Below are positions 18,207 through 26,264 of a stretch of 64,000 nt of DNA, piece by piece. The stretch covers positions 62,001 through 126,000 of the forward strand of contig NZ_SMZR01000007.1 of assembly GCF_004358665.1 (NCBI RefSeq), given 5' to 3'. A program made the translations under genes and the position numbers. Under the pieces are notes generated by a model, which saw only the letters and a list, made by a program, of their open reading frames with translations, did no database searches and was not told where the DNA came from. The DNA is from Jeotgalibacillus sp. S-D1 (GTDB taxonomy: Bacteria; Bacillota; Bacilli; Bacillales; Jeotgalibacillaceae). The number at the start of each line of letters is the position of its first letter. The first letter of the stretch is position 1.

Positions 18207-18222
18207 TCCCTAACACCTTTGA

Positions 18223-18273
18223 CTTACACTTGTAAGCCTATATAAGTTATATCACGACTTACATTTGTAAGTC
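18223..18273 (-). promoter_or_regulatory. Promoter with paired operators of the HTH regulator
   Basis: Two palindromes, CTTACACTTGTAAG (18223-18236) and GACTTACATTTGTAAGTC (18256-18273), have centres 35 bp apart. On the minus strand TTGACT overlaps the second palindrome and is followed 17 bp later by ATATAA. The repressor would cover the -35 box. Confidence 0.75.
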
Positions 18274-18365
18274 AAGACTATTTCTGTTATTTTCTTTGAA
18301 TTAAAATTCACCAGCCCTTCCTCTTTACTGATTAGTTAAATTCAAAGGTTATTTTTGTTCTAAGT

Positions 18366-18397
18366 AAAAAGAGAATAGCTACAATCGCTATCCTCTC
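18366..18397 (-). terminator. Terminator of the first HNH gene
   Basis: GAGAATAGC / GCTATCCTC stem followed on the minus strand by TTTTTAC, about 195 bp past the HNH stop. The rest of 18274-18589 holds nothing recognisable. Confidence 0.65.
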
Positions 18398-18589
18398 ACT
18401 ACTATTATTTAACAATTCCCTTGAACGCTGCACTATTAATTACGTTTTAAAGAACAATGCGTCGGAATTTATAAGAAAATAAGAGGAGTTTCAACAATTT
18501 CTAACGTTCTATATACTCCTCAAACAGTCTGGTATCGGATTATTTTTAATAACATAGGTGTGATTTATAGTGGAATAACCCCATTAATG

Positions 18590-19582
18590 CTATTTAGCTA
18601 TCTCATTTGCTTTCTGTCTAGGATTTGTTAGATATACTGGTGTATCATACAACTCTTGCCAAGTACGCCCCTTATATAAATCTTGAACCATTGCAATAGA
18701 ACAACCAACCTCTTGAGAAATTTTAGTCAAAGTCCAATTAGTATTAATTAGATTTTCATGAACCTTTTTTGCAATTGCTATATTTTTAGTTCGAAATCTT
18801 ACATCCCTAGCTGGCCTTTGGTACAGCTCTTTCCATCTGTCACCCTTGTATATCTTTTGAACTTTTCCATAAGATAGTCCTGTTTCATCTGCAATCTCCC
18901 TTAAGGATTTATCAGTATTAAATAACAATTGTACTACTTTAATCGCCTTTTCCCTTTGTTTTTGCGTAACTTTGTTAACTTGCTCCTTAAATACAATCTT
19001 TTCTTTAGTAAATTTGTAATGATGGCTGTCCCCTGTATGCTCTTTTCTATGACACGGCTCACATAGACTCATTAAATTTTCAAGTATATTTGCCTCTTCA
19101 TATTTTTCAAAATAAACAAACGGGGTTTTATGGTGAACAGACAATTCCTGTCCGTACTCCACTTCTGATATTCCACATTTTAAACAACAGTAATTATCTC
19201 TTTTTCTAGCAAGCCTTCTTTGATTTAGCCAATCAGCACCGTAGTACTTTTTCCTACCAGTTTGAATTATTCCTAGATTATTTTCTTGTGGAAACACAGA
19301 CATCGCTAAATTATGGCACTTTTTTGAACAATATTTTCCTATAATCTTATCGGTTGGCATCTTCCAAAACGGCTTATCACACATCTTACATAATCTATAA
19401 TGACCTTTCATTTTTTTCCACGATAATGCTAAGCGTTGACAATAATTACAACAAGTTGTTGTACCATCCTTTTGACTTTTCGGCAAATGAAACGGGCGTT
19501 GACAGATAACACAATCCCTTTTAACAAGAGTAATATATTTCTTATGTGAATAATCCCTTAATTTGAATATATCAAGTTCCAT
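18590..19582 (-). CDS. HNH endonuclease with zinc ribbons and two HTH repeats
   Basis: A 330-residue protein. The N-terminus has three CxxC-type zinc motifs (CVIC, CCNYC, then CKMC and CSKKC at about 68-92). The HNH nuclease core lies at about 130-183: RDNYCCLKCG, LSVHHKTPF, ENLMSLCEPCHRKEH. The C-terminus holds two copies of a DNA-binding helical repeat (LREIADETGLSYGKVQKIYK and LTKISQEVGCSIAMVQDLYK), each followed by a W(K/Q)ELY block. The layout resembles homing endonucleases. No intron or intein is evident around it, so it may be a free-standing homing or phage nuclease. Confidence 0.85.
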   Translation of the reverse strand: MELDIFKLRDYSHKKYITLVKRDCVICQRPFHLPKSQKDGTTTCCNYCQRLALSWKKMKGHYRLCKMCDKPFWKMPTDKIIGKYCSKKCHNLAMSVFPQENNLGIIQTGRKKYYGADWLNQRRLARKRDNYCCLKCGISEVEYGQELSVHHKTPFVYFEKYEEANILENLMSLCEPCHRKEHTGDSHHYKFTKEKIVFKEQVNKVTQKQREKAIKVVQLLFNTDKSLREIADETGLSYGKVQKIYKGDRWKELYQRPARDVRFRTKNIAIAKKVHENLINTNWTLTKISQEVGCSIAMVQDLYKGRTWQELYDTPVYLTNPRQKANEIAK

Positions 19583-19760
19583 ATTGCTTCCCCTTTTCGT
19601 AAATTATTTATAATTATTATATAAGAAGAACAAATATTAATCAACTGAATATTCTGACTATTAAACAAAAGTATTGCAAATCAATTAATTTTAATAATTT
19701 TGTTTAGTATTTAAAATTAGTCAAAACAAAAATATATTATATCAAAGTAATTTTAAACAC

Positions 19761-19792
19761 AAAAAAAGAGCAGTATATACATACCGCTCTCT
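19761..19792 (-). terminator. Terminator after the 19-codon frame
   Basis: GAGC(A/C)GTAT-type stem (GAGCAGTAT with ATACCGCTC) followed on the minus strand by seven T. Its only upstream candidate gene is the tiny frame at 19834-19893. Confidence 0.65.
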
Positions 19793-19833
19793 TTAACATC
19801 TTATTCCTGCACCTTTCTATATTGTTTGATTCT

Positions 19834-19893
19834 CTAGCTTGCTAAATATGTACTAGTTAGCTTTGCTGTACCCCATCTACCTATTCTGGCCAT
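19834..19893 (-). CDS. 19-residue peptide gene
   Basis: The minus strand reads MARIGRWGTAKLTSTYLAS and a TAG. An excellent ribosome binding site (TAGGAGGAATCTA before ATG) precedes it and a terminator follows 40 bp after. It is basic with one Trp. Too short for statistics, but start signals and terminator make an independent transcript plausible. It could be a signalling peptide, a leader or a toxin. No family is recognised. The flanking stretches 19583-19760 and 19900-20110 hold nothing else clear. Confidence 0.5.
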   Translation of the reverse strand: MARIGRWGTAKLTSTYLAS

Positions 19894-20113
19894 TAGATTC
19901 CTCCTAGAACAGTAGTCAAAGGAACGTCTGCAGGTACAACCTCTTAACGCCTAGGTCATATCCTAAAATGATATCCTCAAGCTCCTGTTATGTGTAGAAG
20001 TAGCACAAAGAGAAGTCGATGAATTTAATAATGCCTAAAAGTAGGGTATTTCGCATTCTGTTGAATATGTACCTTGTCTAATCAAAGTACAGGTAAATTC
20101 TTTTGCAAAAAAC

Positions 20114-20142
20114 AAAAAGAGTGCTTTAATTAGCACTCTTTT
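20114..20142 (-). terminator. Terminator of the 74-residue gene
   Basis: AAAGAGTGCT / AGCACTCTTT stem followed by TTGTTTTTTG on the minus strand, 7 bp past the stop. Confidence 0.85.
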
Positions 20143-20148
20143 CTAAGA

Positions 20149-20373
20149 TTACTTTTCACGATTATTTGCTTTCCGAGACAATTCAGCAACTTTATCATTT
20201 CCATCTTGTTCAATTTGTTGCTCGTAACCAATAGTTAAATCTCCAACACTGCACTCTACACTGAATGTTCCATTCATCAACAAACCACCACTTAACATTG
20301 TAATCAACAAAACTCCCTTTAATTTAGTCGCTGAATTTTTGAATGTCTCAAGGAGTTTTGACTCGGAAAACAA
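20149..20373 (-). CDS. 74-residue protein with one hydrophobic segment
   Basis: A TTG start at 20371-20373 with GGGAGGAG at 5 nt is preferred over the TTG 15 nt upstream, which lies across that ribosome binding site. It has a basic N-terminal helix, a hydrophobic stretch (LKGVLLITMLSGGLLM) at about residues 18-34 and an acidic, soluble tail (YEQQIEQDGNDKVAEL). It could be a small membrane or exported protein. Family unknown. It has its own terminator. Confidence 0.55.
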   Translation of the reverse strand: MFSESKLLETFKNSATKLKGVLLITMLSGGLLMNGTFSVECSVGDLTIGYEQQIEQDGNDKVAELSRKANNREK

Positions 20374-20466
20374 ATAATCTCCTCCCAATTTATTATACCA
20401 AATAATGGATAATATGTAAAGTTCAACTACTACAACATAACATTAATAAAAAGAAAACGATTGATG

Positions 20467-21582
20467 TTATGTTTCTCTATCTTCATCCTTTTTGTAGGAT
20501 TCTTCCGATAAGTCTCTTGGATGTGTATAACAATAGTTAACATAATCTCTATACTCTTTTACTGTCATTTCATTAAGTTCAGCTAAGTATTTAAGTGCAG
20601 TATGCCACTTCTTAATATCTAGCTGAGCCGCAACGTCCTTATTCTGTACCCATTCGAAAGGGTTATAATGATTTTTTGAGATGTTCAAACTTGAAGCAAT
20701 AGGCAACATGTTGCTTAAAGTTGTACCTCCATGACCTGTAGCCAAACAGATAAAATGATCTAAATGCGTACCCTCATCTAAATTGCTAATGGCACACCTA
20801 TTAAAGCGATTTAATATCTCGAATGCTTGTGCAGTTGCGAGATCAGAAGGTAACTGTTTTAACCTAGCTCTTCTTCTTTGTCCGCTCGCTACCTTTACGT
20901 GAGGGTTCTCCTTATAATACTTACGTTTACTTTCCTTAATTTTATCAGCATTCTCTTGACGAAATTGTTTACGCTGTTCTCTTATTCGTTGACCATTGTC
21001 TTCCTGCCATTGTTTTTTGTATGCTGCAATTACTTCTGCATTTTTTTTTGCATATAATCGCTTCCTCTCTGCTATTATTTGAGTGTTTTTAACTATGTAT
21101 TTTTTGTTTCTTTCTTTTATTACATCTATATTTTCCAAATAGTACTGTTTATTACGTTCTCTAATTTTTTCTGCATGCTTACTGTAGTAGTGACGTGCTT
21201 TCCCATTTTGATCGTCTTTATTTTCAAAATGCCAACGACTCTTTCTCTCCCTTATAGCTTCTGCGTTCAATTGTTGATATTGACGCATATACTCCCTAAT
21301 ACGATCTTTATTGGCTTCTCGATACCTACAATCCCTTTCTTTGAAAGCTTCCTTATTCTCTTCTCTGTATCGTTTTTTAGTAGCTGCAACCTTTTCAGCA
21401 TTATTCTTTAAATATTCCTTATTCTCCTTAGCTCTGCACACCTTACAGGCTGATTGCTTACCGAATTTTCCTTTTTTATCGTTGCTATATTCTTCTAATT
21501 TCTTAATGCTACCGCATTTTGTACATTCCTTATGACAAGCACCGTCAATGTTTATTAATTCGATTCTCTTTCGCATGGCCAT
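20467..21582 (-). CDS. HNH endonuclease with eleven 15-residue repeats
   Basis: A 371-residue protein. An N-terminal zinc ribbon (CHKECTKCG, CKVC) is followed at about residues 70-234 by eleven consecutive 15-residue repeats of the form (K/R)xYxxENxExIxERx, for example KQYYLENIDVIKERN and KKYIVKNTQIIAERK. These are highly charged and helical. The C-terminus holds an HNH-like segment (LDHFICLATGHGGTTLSNML with NISKNHYN). The repeats probably form a long DNA-contacting helical rod. Start ATG with AGGGGAT upstream. The repeats make copy number prone to change by slippage. Confidence 0.8.
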   Translation of the reverse strand: MAMRKRIELINIDGACHKECTKCGSIKKLEEYSNDKKGKFGKQSACKVCRAKENKEYLKNNAEKVAATKKRYREENKEAFKERDCRYREANKDRIREYMRQYQQLNAEAIRERKSRWHFENKDDQNGKARHYYSKHAEKIRERNKQYYLENIDVIKERNKKYIVKNTQIIAERKRLYAKKNAEVIAAYKKQWQEDNGQRIREQRKQFRQENADKIKESKRKYYKENPHVKVASGQRRRARLKQLPSDLATAQAFEILNRFNRCAISNLDEGTHLDHFICLATGHGGTTLSNMLPIASSLNISKNHYNPFEWVQNKDVAAQLDIKKWHTALKYLAELNEMTVKEYRDYVNYCYTHPRDLSEESYKKDEDRET

Positions 21583-21635
21583 TACAACATCCCCTTAAAT
21601 GAGGTGTATATCAACTTTTTTTAACTATATCATGA

Positions 21636-21679
21636 TTTAAACTATCATAAGTTTGAAGGGACACTTATGATAGTTTAAA
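21636..21679. terminator. Perfect 17-bp inverted repeat
   Basis: TTTAAACTATCATAAGT (21636-21652) and ACTTATGATAGTTTAAA (21663-21679) are perfect inverted copies with a 10-bp loop. It starts 4 bp past the stop of the 67-residue gene and lies just upstream of the HNH gene, so it may be a terminator, an operator for the HNH gene, or both. No strong U-run. Confidence 0.6.
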
Positions 21680-21683
21680 AATT

Positions 21684-21887
21684 TTACGACAATTTTCGCG
21701 CTACAGCATCCCTTAACTGGACAAAATTACTCAAATCCAGTAGAGATAGCAAAACTTTAACATCCTGCTCTGTAGCACCTTCTTTAATCTTTTGATCAAC
21801 ATTAATATTAATGGTTTTCCAAAACTTTATTTCAATCCAACCGTTATCAAAACATCTAGAGACTTGTTTTTGTAGGATGAAAAGCAC
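21684..21887 (-). CDS. 67-residue hypothetical protein
   Basis: A GTG-started frame with a C-terminus that looks like real protein (KIKEGATEQDVKVLLSLLDL, then SNFVQLRDAVARKLS), probably helical. No clear Shine-Dalgarno sequence at this start. The start codon falls inside the stem of the structured element at 21870-21961, so it may be a 5'-truncated gene whose real beginning was lost, or its translation may be controlled by that stem. Confidence 0.4.
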   Translation of the reverse strand: MLFILQKQVSRCFDNGWIEIKFWKTININVDQKIKEGATEQDVKVLLSLLDLSNFVQLRDAVARKLS

Positions 21888-21961
21888 CTAATATCTGTCT
21901 CATATCGGAGATTTATTACAGCGTAGCGTGCGGCTTAAGGTGCTATCCGCCTATTCTACAA
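21870..21961. other. Long interrupted stem-loop, possible structured RNA or attachment site
   Basis: Three paired blocks in order: TTGTAG/CTACAA, GGAT/ATCC and AGCACCT/AGGTGCT, about 17 bp in total with a 7-nt bulge, closing a roughly 48-nt loop. The loop contains smaller pairings (ATCT/AGAT). It matches no riboswitch I recognise. Confidence 0.4.
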
Positions 21962-22043
21962 GAAGAAGATCAATAAATGTAAAAATAGCCCCCCTCCTTT
22001 ATCAAAGTCCACTTATCTTTGCAGCCTCTTCCTCTTTTGATAA

Positions 22044-22142
22044 CTATTGCACTTCTAATTGAGTAATTTTTTGCTCAGCATCGTTCAAAGCTTTTTCTGC
22101 TTCATTCAAATTTACTTGAGCCTTAATCATGTCGTCCAGCAC
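22044..22142 (-). CDS. Possible 32-residue coiled-coil fragment
   Basis: The minus strand reads MVLDDMIKAQVNLNEAEKAL and NDAEQKITQLEVQ, a heptad-like helical sequence. No ribosome binding site precedes the ATG, so it could be the tail of a lost gene at the island edge. Confidence 0.25.
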   Translation of the reverse strand: MLDDMIKAQVNLNEAEKALNDAEQKITQLEVQ

Positions 22143-22155
22143 CATGCAATTGATA

Positions 22156-22190
22156 AAAATAAAAAGAGACGCCTTATTAAGACATCTCTT
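22156..22190 (-). terminator. Probable queF terminator
   Basis: AGAGATG / CGTCTCT stem extended inwards, followed on the minus strand by TTTTTATTTTT. It lies about 150 bp beyond the queF stop, with the GTGGTCACA repeats in between. Confidence 0.65.
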
Positions 22191-22205
22191 TCTCAGCAGA
22201 TTACC

Positions 22206-22314
22206 GTGGTCACACCCTGCAATATTTTTTGTTTTTGTGGTCACACATTTGGTCACATTCTTTACAAAAAAAGCTGTTCTCGTGGTCACAAATACTCCAT
22301 TTTCATGTGACCAC
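22206..22314. repeat. Five GGTCACA-type sites, right end of island
   Basis: GTGGTCACA occurs at 22206-22214, 22237-22245 and 22282-22290, TTGGTCACA at 22249-22257, and the inverted TGTGACCAC at 22306-22314. The core matches the inverted sites at 671-705. The cluster ends 22 bp before queF and probably marks the element boundary as integrase arm sites. An operator role is the alternative. Confidence 0.55.
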
Positions 22315-22336
22315 ACGCTTTAACGCTACAAATATT

Positions 22337-22834
22337 CTACCGATTATCAACCGTCTCCGGATACATATCATGATTCATCAAACGATGATACGCCATTTCC
22401 TCATATTTCGTCCCAGGCTTGCCGTAGTTAGTATACGGGTCAATTGAAATTCCTCCACGTGGCGTGAATTTCCCCCATACTTCAATGTAGCGCGGGTCCA
22501 TGAGTTCGATGAGGTCGTTCATGATGATGTTCATGCAGTCCTCATGGAAGTCGCCGTGGTTGCGGAAGCTGAACAAATACAATTTAAGGGATTTACTTTC
22601 TACCATTTTCACATCCGGAATATAACTGATATAAATGGTTGCAAAGTCCGGCTGGCTGGTTATTGGGCAAAGAGAAGTAAATTCCGGACAGTTAAATTTA
22701 ACGAAGTAATCCCGGCCCTGGTGTTTATTTTCAAATGATTCGAGTACTTCCGGAGCGTAGTCAAATGAATAGTTTACTCCTTGATTCCCGAGCAGATTAA
22801 CGCCTTCTAATTCTTTCTCTGATCTTCCTGACAT
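22337..22834 (-). CDS. queF: NADPH-dependent 7-cyano-7-deazaguanine reductase QueF
   Basis: A 165-residue cytosolic enzyme reducing preQ0 to preQ1 in queuosine tRNA modification. The catalytic Cys56 lies in EFTSLCPIT, the general acid Asp63 in QPDFATI, and the QueF signature ESKSLKLY at about 79-86, followed by [10 protein letters not shown]. It is the short type I form and its length is typical. The start has an AGGAGGATATTTC ribosome binding site. It stands alone here, without queCDE neighbours, and I do not see a convincing preQ1 riboswitch in its leader. It is the first clear chromosomal gene right of the island. Confidence 0.95.
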   Translation of the reverse strand: MSGRSEKELEGVNLLGNQGVNYSFDYAPEVLESFENKHQGRDYFVKFNCPEFTSLCPITSQPDFATIYISYIPDVKMVESKSLKLYLFSFRNHGDFHEDCMNIIMNDLIELMDPRYIEVWGKFTPRGGISIDPYTNYGKPGTKYEEMAYHRLMNHDMYPETVDNR

Positions 22835-22914
22835 GAAATATCCTCCTATATAGACGAGCTATCTTAGTAACTTTTTGGGATAAACTTCATTCCTATGTTC
22901 CAAATGCGGTCCAC

Positions 22915-22944
22915 AAGAAAAGGACACATCCTGTTAGATGTCCC
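22915..22944 (-). terminator. Terminator of the GyrI-like gene
   Basis: GGACACATC / GATGTCC stem followed on the minus strand by TTTTCTTG, 65 bp past the stop. Confidence 0.7.
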
Positions 22945-23008
22945 CGAATAAGTGTTATATTGTGCAAAATTTGCTGTAATCTCTGCTATTATACGTCCGA
23001 AGTTAAAA

Positions 23009-23491
23009 TTAGTCTATACTCTGGGCTCTTTTTTTAATTGGAACGCCAATGGTAAGGGTCGGGCTCATTTTATATGGGTCATAATCCATCGGGTAGACAT
23101 CCAGATGGTCTAACCCATATTGATGGAGCTGGTAACCTTTATTTTCCACCCAGCTATAAAGCTTCTCATAACTTTTCCAGGCATGCTGCCCCTCGTGCTC
23201 CGTTATGGCGTATTCATGGGAAGGAACGATAATCCCATGCATATCAGAAGGAATCGACGGAGCGTTTCTTGCTTCTGTTCCTATAAAATAAGTAAAGCCA
23301 TCTGTGCGGTCATGATAAGATAATCCGATCAGATCCGATTCCGCATTGACGAGACCCAGTTCCTTTAATCTTTCCTGCGAGTGCTGGATAGTAGGCAGAA
23401 TGTCACCATGAGCTGCCGCTTCATAGGTTCCGCTCCATTTCATTCCTATAAAATAGAAGCTTGACTTCTTCATTACTTGAAAACCGGTCAT
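23009..23491 (-). CDS. GyrI-like / AraC effector-binding domain protein
   Basis: A 160-residue stand-alone effector-binding protein. The pattern YFIGMKWSGTYE, then ESDLIGLSYHDRT, then VPSHEYAITEHEGQ, LYSWVENKGYQL and a C-terminal LDVYP repeats the beta-alpha-beta architecture of GyrI-like/SbmC domains that bind hydrophobic small molecules. No DNA-binding domain is attached, so it probably binds or inactivates a compound rather than regulating directly. Start supported by AAGGAG at 8 nt. Single-gene unit with its own terminator. Confidence 0.8.
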   Translation of the reverse strand: MTGFQVMKKSSFYFIGMKWSGTYEAAAHGDILPTIQHSQERLKELGLVNAESDLIGLSYHDRTDGFTYFIGTEARNAPSIPSDMHGIIVPSHEYAITEHEGQHAWKSYEKLYSWVENKGYQLHQYGLDHLDVYPMDYDPYKMSPTLTIGVPIKKRAQSID

Positions 23492-23704
23492 CTATTACGC
23501 TCCTTTCATGTTCAGTTCGGAGGCGCCAAGACAGTAATTGACTGCTACTTATACTAATTCTCTTTTAATGTTCAAAATCCTTCATACATTTAAGAAAAAC
23601 GAGCATTATTTTTATGGAAGCGAAACCAAATATGCTATCTTTAAGATAGAGTTGGACGTTTCGTTTCCCATATTTCACTTTAAATAACTTAATGGGGTGA
23701 TTGA

Positions 23705-24859
23705 ATGTCAAAGAAGAAGAAGAAATGGGCTGTATATAGTTTACTGATTGTGATCGCCGGTGCGGCTCTCTATATTATGTTCTCTGACCAGCTTGCTAAC
23801 AGCTCCTACGGCAGCGAGCCTGTGACAGAAGCAGATATCGGACCGAATGAAGCTGTTGCCACCTTTGCAGGGGGATGCTTTTGGTGCATGGAACCGCCAT
23901 TTGAAAAACTTGCAGGAGTAAGAGATGCGGTGTCAGGATATACAGGCGGAAAAGAGAAAAATCCCGCCTATAAAGAAGTTTCTTCCGGAAGCACAGGACA
24001 CACAGAGGCAGTGCAGGTAATTTATGACCCGACCGTTATATCGTATGAGGATCTGCTGGAAGTTTATTGGAGACAAATTGATCCTACGGATGCTGACGGG
24101 CAATTTGTCGATCAAGGTGCTCAATACCGTCCTGAAATATTTGTACACAATGAAGAACAGCGCAAAGCAGCACAGGCCTCTAAAGAAGACCTTGCTGAAT
24201 CCGGAAGATTTGAGGAAGACATCGTAGTACCGGTCACCGATGCCGTTACTTTTTATGTTGCAGAAGATTATCATCAGGATTACTATAAAAAAAGCTCAGA
24301 CCGCTATGAGTTTTACCGTAAAAACTCCGGACGAGACCAGTTTTTGGATCGCACCTGGGGAAAAGATCGAGAACTTCCTCTCCTTACGAAAGATGAAGCT
24401 GACGCAAGCAGTCCCTACAACGTAGATTACAGTGACGAAGAGCTTCGTGATATGCTGTCTGAGATTCAATATAATGTAACCCAGGAAGATGGCACAGAAA
24501 AGGCTTTTGATAACGAATACGATGGATTCTATGAAGATGGGATCTATGTGGATATCGTCTCCGGAGAGCCCCTTTTCAGTTCGTTGGATAAATATGATTC
24601 CGGCACAGGCTGGCCGTCCTTTACAAAGCCGCTGGCACCTGAAAATATTGTTGAAAAAGAAGATCGCGGGATTTTCGGAACACGTACTGAAGTGAGAAGC
24701 AGATATGCTGATTCGCATCTTGGACATGTGTTTACGGATGGACCTGAACCGACCGGACTGCGATACTGCATGAATTCAGCTGCTCTGCGATTTATTCCTG
24801 CAGAAGATCTAGAAAAAGAAGGATATTCTGAGTTTACCCCTCTGTTTGAGGCTCAGTAA
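23705..24859 (+). CDS. msrAB: Membrane-anchored fused methionine sulfoxide reductase MsrA-MsrB
   Basis: A 384-residue fusion repairing oxidised methionine. After a basic start, one membrane segment ([19 protein letters not shown], residues 8-26) anchors it, with the enzyme domains outside the cell. MsrA follows with [11 protein letters not shown] (Cys58 nucleophile) and ends near residue 210 ([10 protein letters not shown]). MsrB follows a linker, with [21 protein letters not shown] and the catalytic Cys355 in [12 protein letters not shown]. The zinc CxxC pairs found in many MsrB proteins are absent. GGGGTGATTG precedes the ATG. Membrane-anchored double forms protect surface proteins. The S-form and R-form activities are inferred from the two domains. 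Confidence 0.92.
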   Translation: MSKKKKKWAVYSLLIVIAGAALYIMFSDQLANSSYGSEPVTEADIGPNEAVATFAGGCFWCMEPPFEKLAGVRDAVSGYTGGKEKNPAYKEVSSGSTGHTEAVQVIYDPTVISYEDLLEVYWRQIDPTDADGQFVDQGAQYRPEIFVHNEEQRKAAQASKEDLAESGRFEEDIVVPVTDAVTFYVAEDYHQDYYKKSSDRYEFYRKNSGRDQFLDRTWGKDRELPLLTKDEADASSPYNVDYSDEELRDMLSEIQYNVTQEDGTEKAFDNEYDGFYEDGIYVDIVSGEPLFSSLDKYDSGTGWPSFTKPLAPENIVEKEDRGIFGTRTEVRSRYADSHLGHVFTDGPEPTGLRYCMNSAALRFIPAEDLEKEGYSEFTPLFEAQ

Positions 24860-24869
24860 GAACGGTTAT

Positions 24870-24918
24870 AGGAGAAATGCTCTGATTTTATGCAGAGTAC
24901 TTCTCCTTCTTTTATTTT
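24870..24918 (+). terminator. msrAB terminator
   Basis: AGGAGAAaTGCTCTG pairs with CAGAGtACTTCTCCT, followed by TCTTTTATTTT. Confidence 0.85.
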
Positions 24919-25052
24919 AGAAGGTGCTGGAAGGTTCAATAAGCTTATTTTTTATTAAACAACATTCGCTAAAATTTTTTCCAATTAGACAGAATCCTAC
25001 TCTATTATATACAATGGAATAGTTAGAGAATATTAAACAGGGAGGATCATCC

Positions 25053-25613
25053 ATGTCACTTCTATCAGAAATTTTAACTTTTAATAAGGAATTTGTTCAG
25101 GAAAAGCAATATGAGCCTTATGTTACAACGAAATTTCCTGATAAAAAATTAGTCATTTTAACCTGTATGGATACTCGATTGCTTGAGCTTCTGCCAAAAT
25201 CGATGAATATGAACAATGGGGATGTAAAAGTAGTCCGCAATGCGGGAGCGGTTATTATGCATCCTTTCGGCAGTATCATGCGCAGCCTGCTGGTTGCTGT
25301 ATATGAGTTGCAGGCAGATGAAGTGCTAATTATCGGCCACCATGATTGTGGGATGGGGGCAGTCAACAGCCATGACATGATTGAGAAAATGAAAGCACGG
25401 GGAATAACGGAAGATACGTTTGACACGTTGCAGTATTCCGGCATTGATTTGCAGGAGTGGCTGAAGGGCTTTGACGATGTTGCAGAAAGCGTAAGCCATA
25501 GTGTGGAAATGGTGCGCCAGCATCCGCTAATGGATAAAAATGTTCCTGTTCACGGGCTTGTGATCGACCCTGGCACAGGGCAGCTTGATTTAGTTAAAGA
25601 CGGATATAAATAA
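25053..25613 (+). CDS. Beta-carbonic anhydrase
   Basis: A 186-residue cytosolic zinc enzyme for reversible CO2 hydration. Zinc and catalytic motifs are intact: CMDTR (Cys38, Asp40, Arg42) and GHHDCGM (His96, Cys99). The NAGA loop (VRNAGAVI) and a C-terminal VIDPGTGQLDLV strand are typical of short bacterial beta-class enzymes. It is preceded by AGGGAGGATC and followed by a strong terminator shared with the convergent DinB gene. Not part of a larger operon. Confidence 0.92.
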   Translation: MSLLSEILTFNKEFVQEKQYEPYVTTKFPDKKLVILTCMDTRLLELLPKSMNMNNGDVKVVRNAGAVIMHPFGSIMRSLLVAVYELQADEVLIIGHHDCGMGAVNSHDMIEKMKARGITEDTFDTLQYSGIDLQEWLKGFDDVAESVSHSVEMVRQHPLMDKNVPVHGLVIDPGTGQLDLVKDGYK

Positions 25614-25659
25614 AAGATAAAAAGCAAACCCAAGTAAAGGGTTTGCTTTTTATCTTTTA
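25613..25659. terminator. Bidirectional terminator
   Basis: AAAGATAAAAAGCAAACCC pairs perfectly with its complement across a 7-nt loop. It ends both the carbonic anhydrase gene and the convergent DinB-family gene, whose stop lies inside it. Confidence 0.9.
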
Positions 25660-26135
25660 GCTTTATCTTTTAAATAATAAATATAATCATAAGGTATCCC
25701 CACATAGCCCAACTGACGATGCATAGCTGTCACGTTTCCTCTATGATATGACCCATGATTTACAACTGTATAAATCATCTCTTCAATTGAATTTTCCATT
25801 TCGATGCCTTTCATCGTTTTAAACGATCTTACTGTCTCCGGATTTTCAACAGAGGTTATATAATTCATCATTTCTTCATGCAGCACGGCGAATTCCTCTC
25901 TTGCGGTTTCAATTGAAGGAAGCCTTTTCCCTGCAATCGAAGGACTCTCTTCTCCCTGCATTCTCTTCAGCCATAAAGCATCCACAACCCAAACATGTTC
26001 AAATACCTCTTGCATAGAAGAAAAAACACTTTGCATTTCCTGCGCGTATACTTCATCTGGCAGTCCCGATAAATGTGCCAGCTGCTTATCAGTTCCCCAT
26101 ACATGATATGAAAACCAATCTGGAAGTAAGATCAT
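25650..26135 (-). CDS. DinB-family metal-binding protein
   Basis: A 161-residue four-helix protein of the DinB/YfiT type. Characteristic elements are an early helix (YHVWGTDKQLAHLS), MQEVFEHVWVVDALWLKRM with the first metal-binding His, and a late VVNHGSYHRGNVTAM with the His pair. The family includes DNA-damage-induced proteins and thiol-dependent transferases. The substrate cannot be told. The start is the ATG at 26133-26135 with an AGAGGAG ribosome binding site. A longer in-frame start 27 nt upstream crosses that site. Confidence 0.85.
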   Translation of the reverse strand: MILLPDWFSYHVWGTDKQLAHLSGLPDEVYAQEMQSVFSSMQEVFEHVWVVDALWLKRMQGEESPSIAGKRLPSIETAREEFAVLHEEMMNYITSVENPETVRSFKTMKGIEMENSIEEMIYTVVNHGSYHRGNVTAMHRQLGYVGIPYDYIYYLKDKAKR

Positions 26136-26264
26136 TGAATTGCTCCTCTCTAGTACTATCATAGATTGTTAGTCTCTTTCATTACATCCACCAAGTCATA
26201 TGTAAAACAATCCCGCTTCATTGCAGCATAGGATAAATACCTTGCCGTCAATCGATTATCTATA

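Noticed and set aside
19920-20040. Spo0E-like small phosphatase on the plus strand near 20030
   Set aside because: EVDEFNN resembles the family end, but the frame is closed by stops on both sides and lacks the signature.
18590-21582. Group I intron or intein hosting the HNH genes
   Set aside because: No split host gene, splice motifs or intron core elements are visible around either nuclease gene.
22206-22314. Plasmid-type iterons of an origin
   Set aside because: Spacing is uneven (31, 12 and 33 bp, then one inverted copy) and no replication gene is next to them. Matching sites at the other end favour integrase arms.
22044-22316. 90-residue minus-strand frame across the GTGGTCACA repeats
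   Set aside because: Its N-terminal part is just the translated repeats and terminator (VTT repeated), with no start signal. Only the last 32 codons look protein-like.
22835-23008. preQ1 riboswitch in front of queF
   Set aside because: An A-rich stretch near AAAAAGTTACTAAG is reminiscent, but the conserved stem and C-rich loop of preQ1-I are not found.
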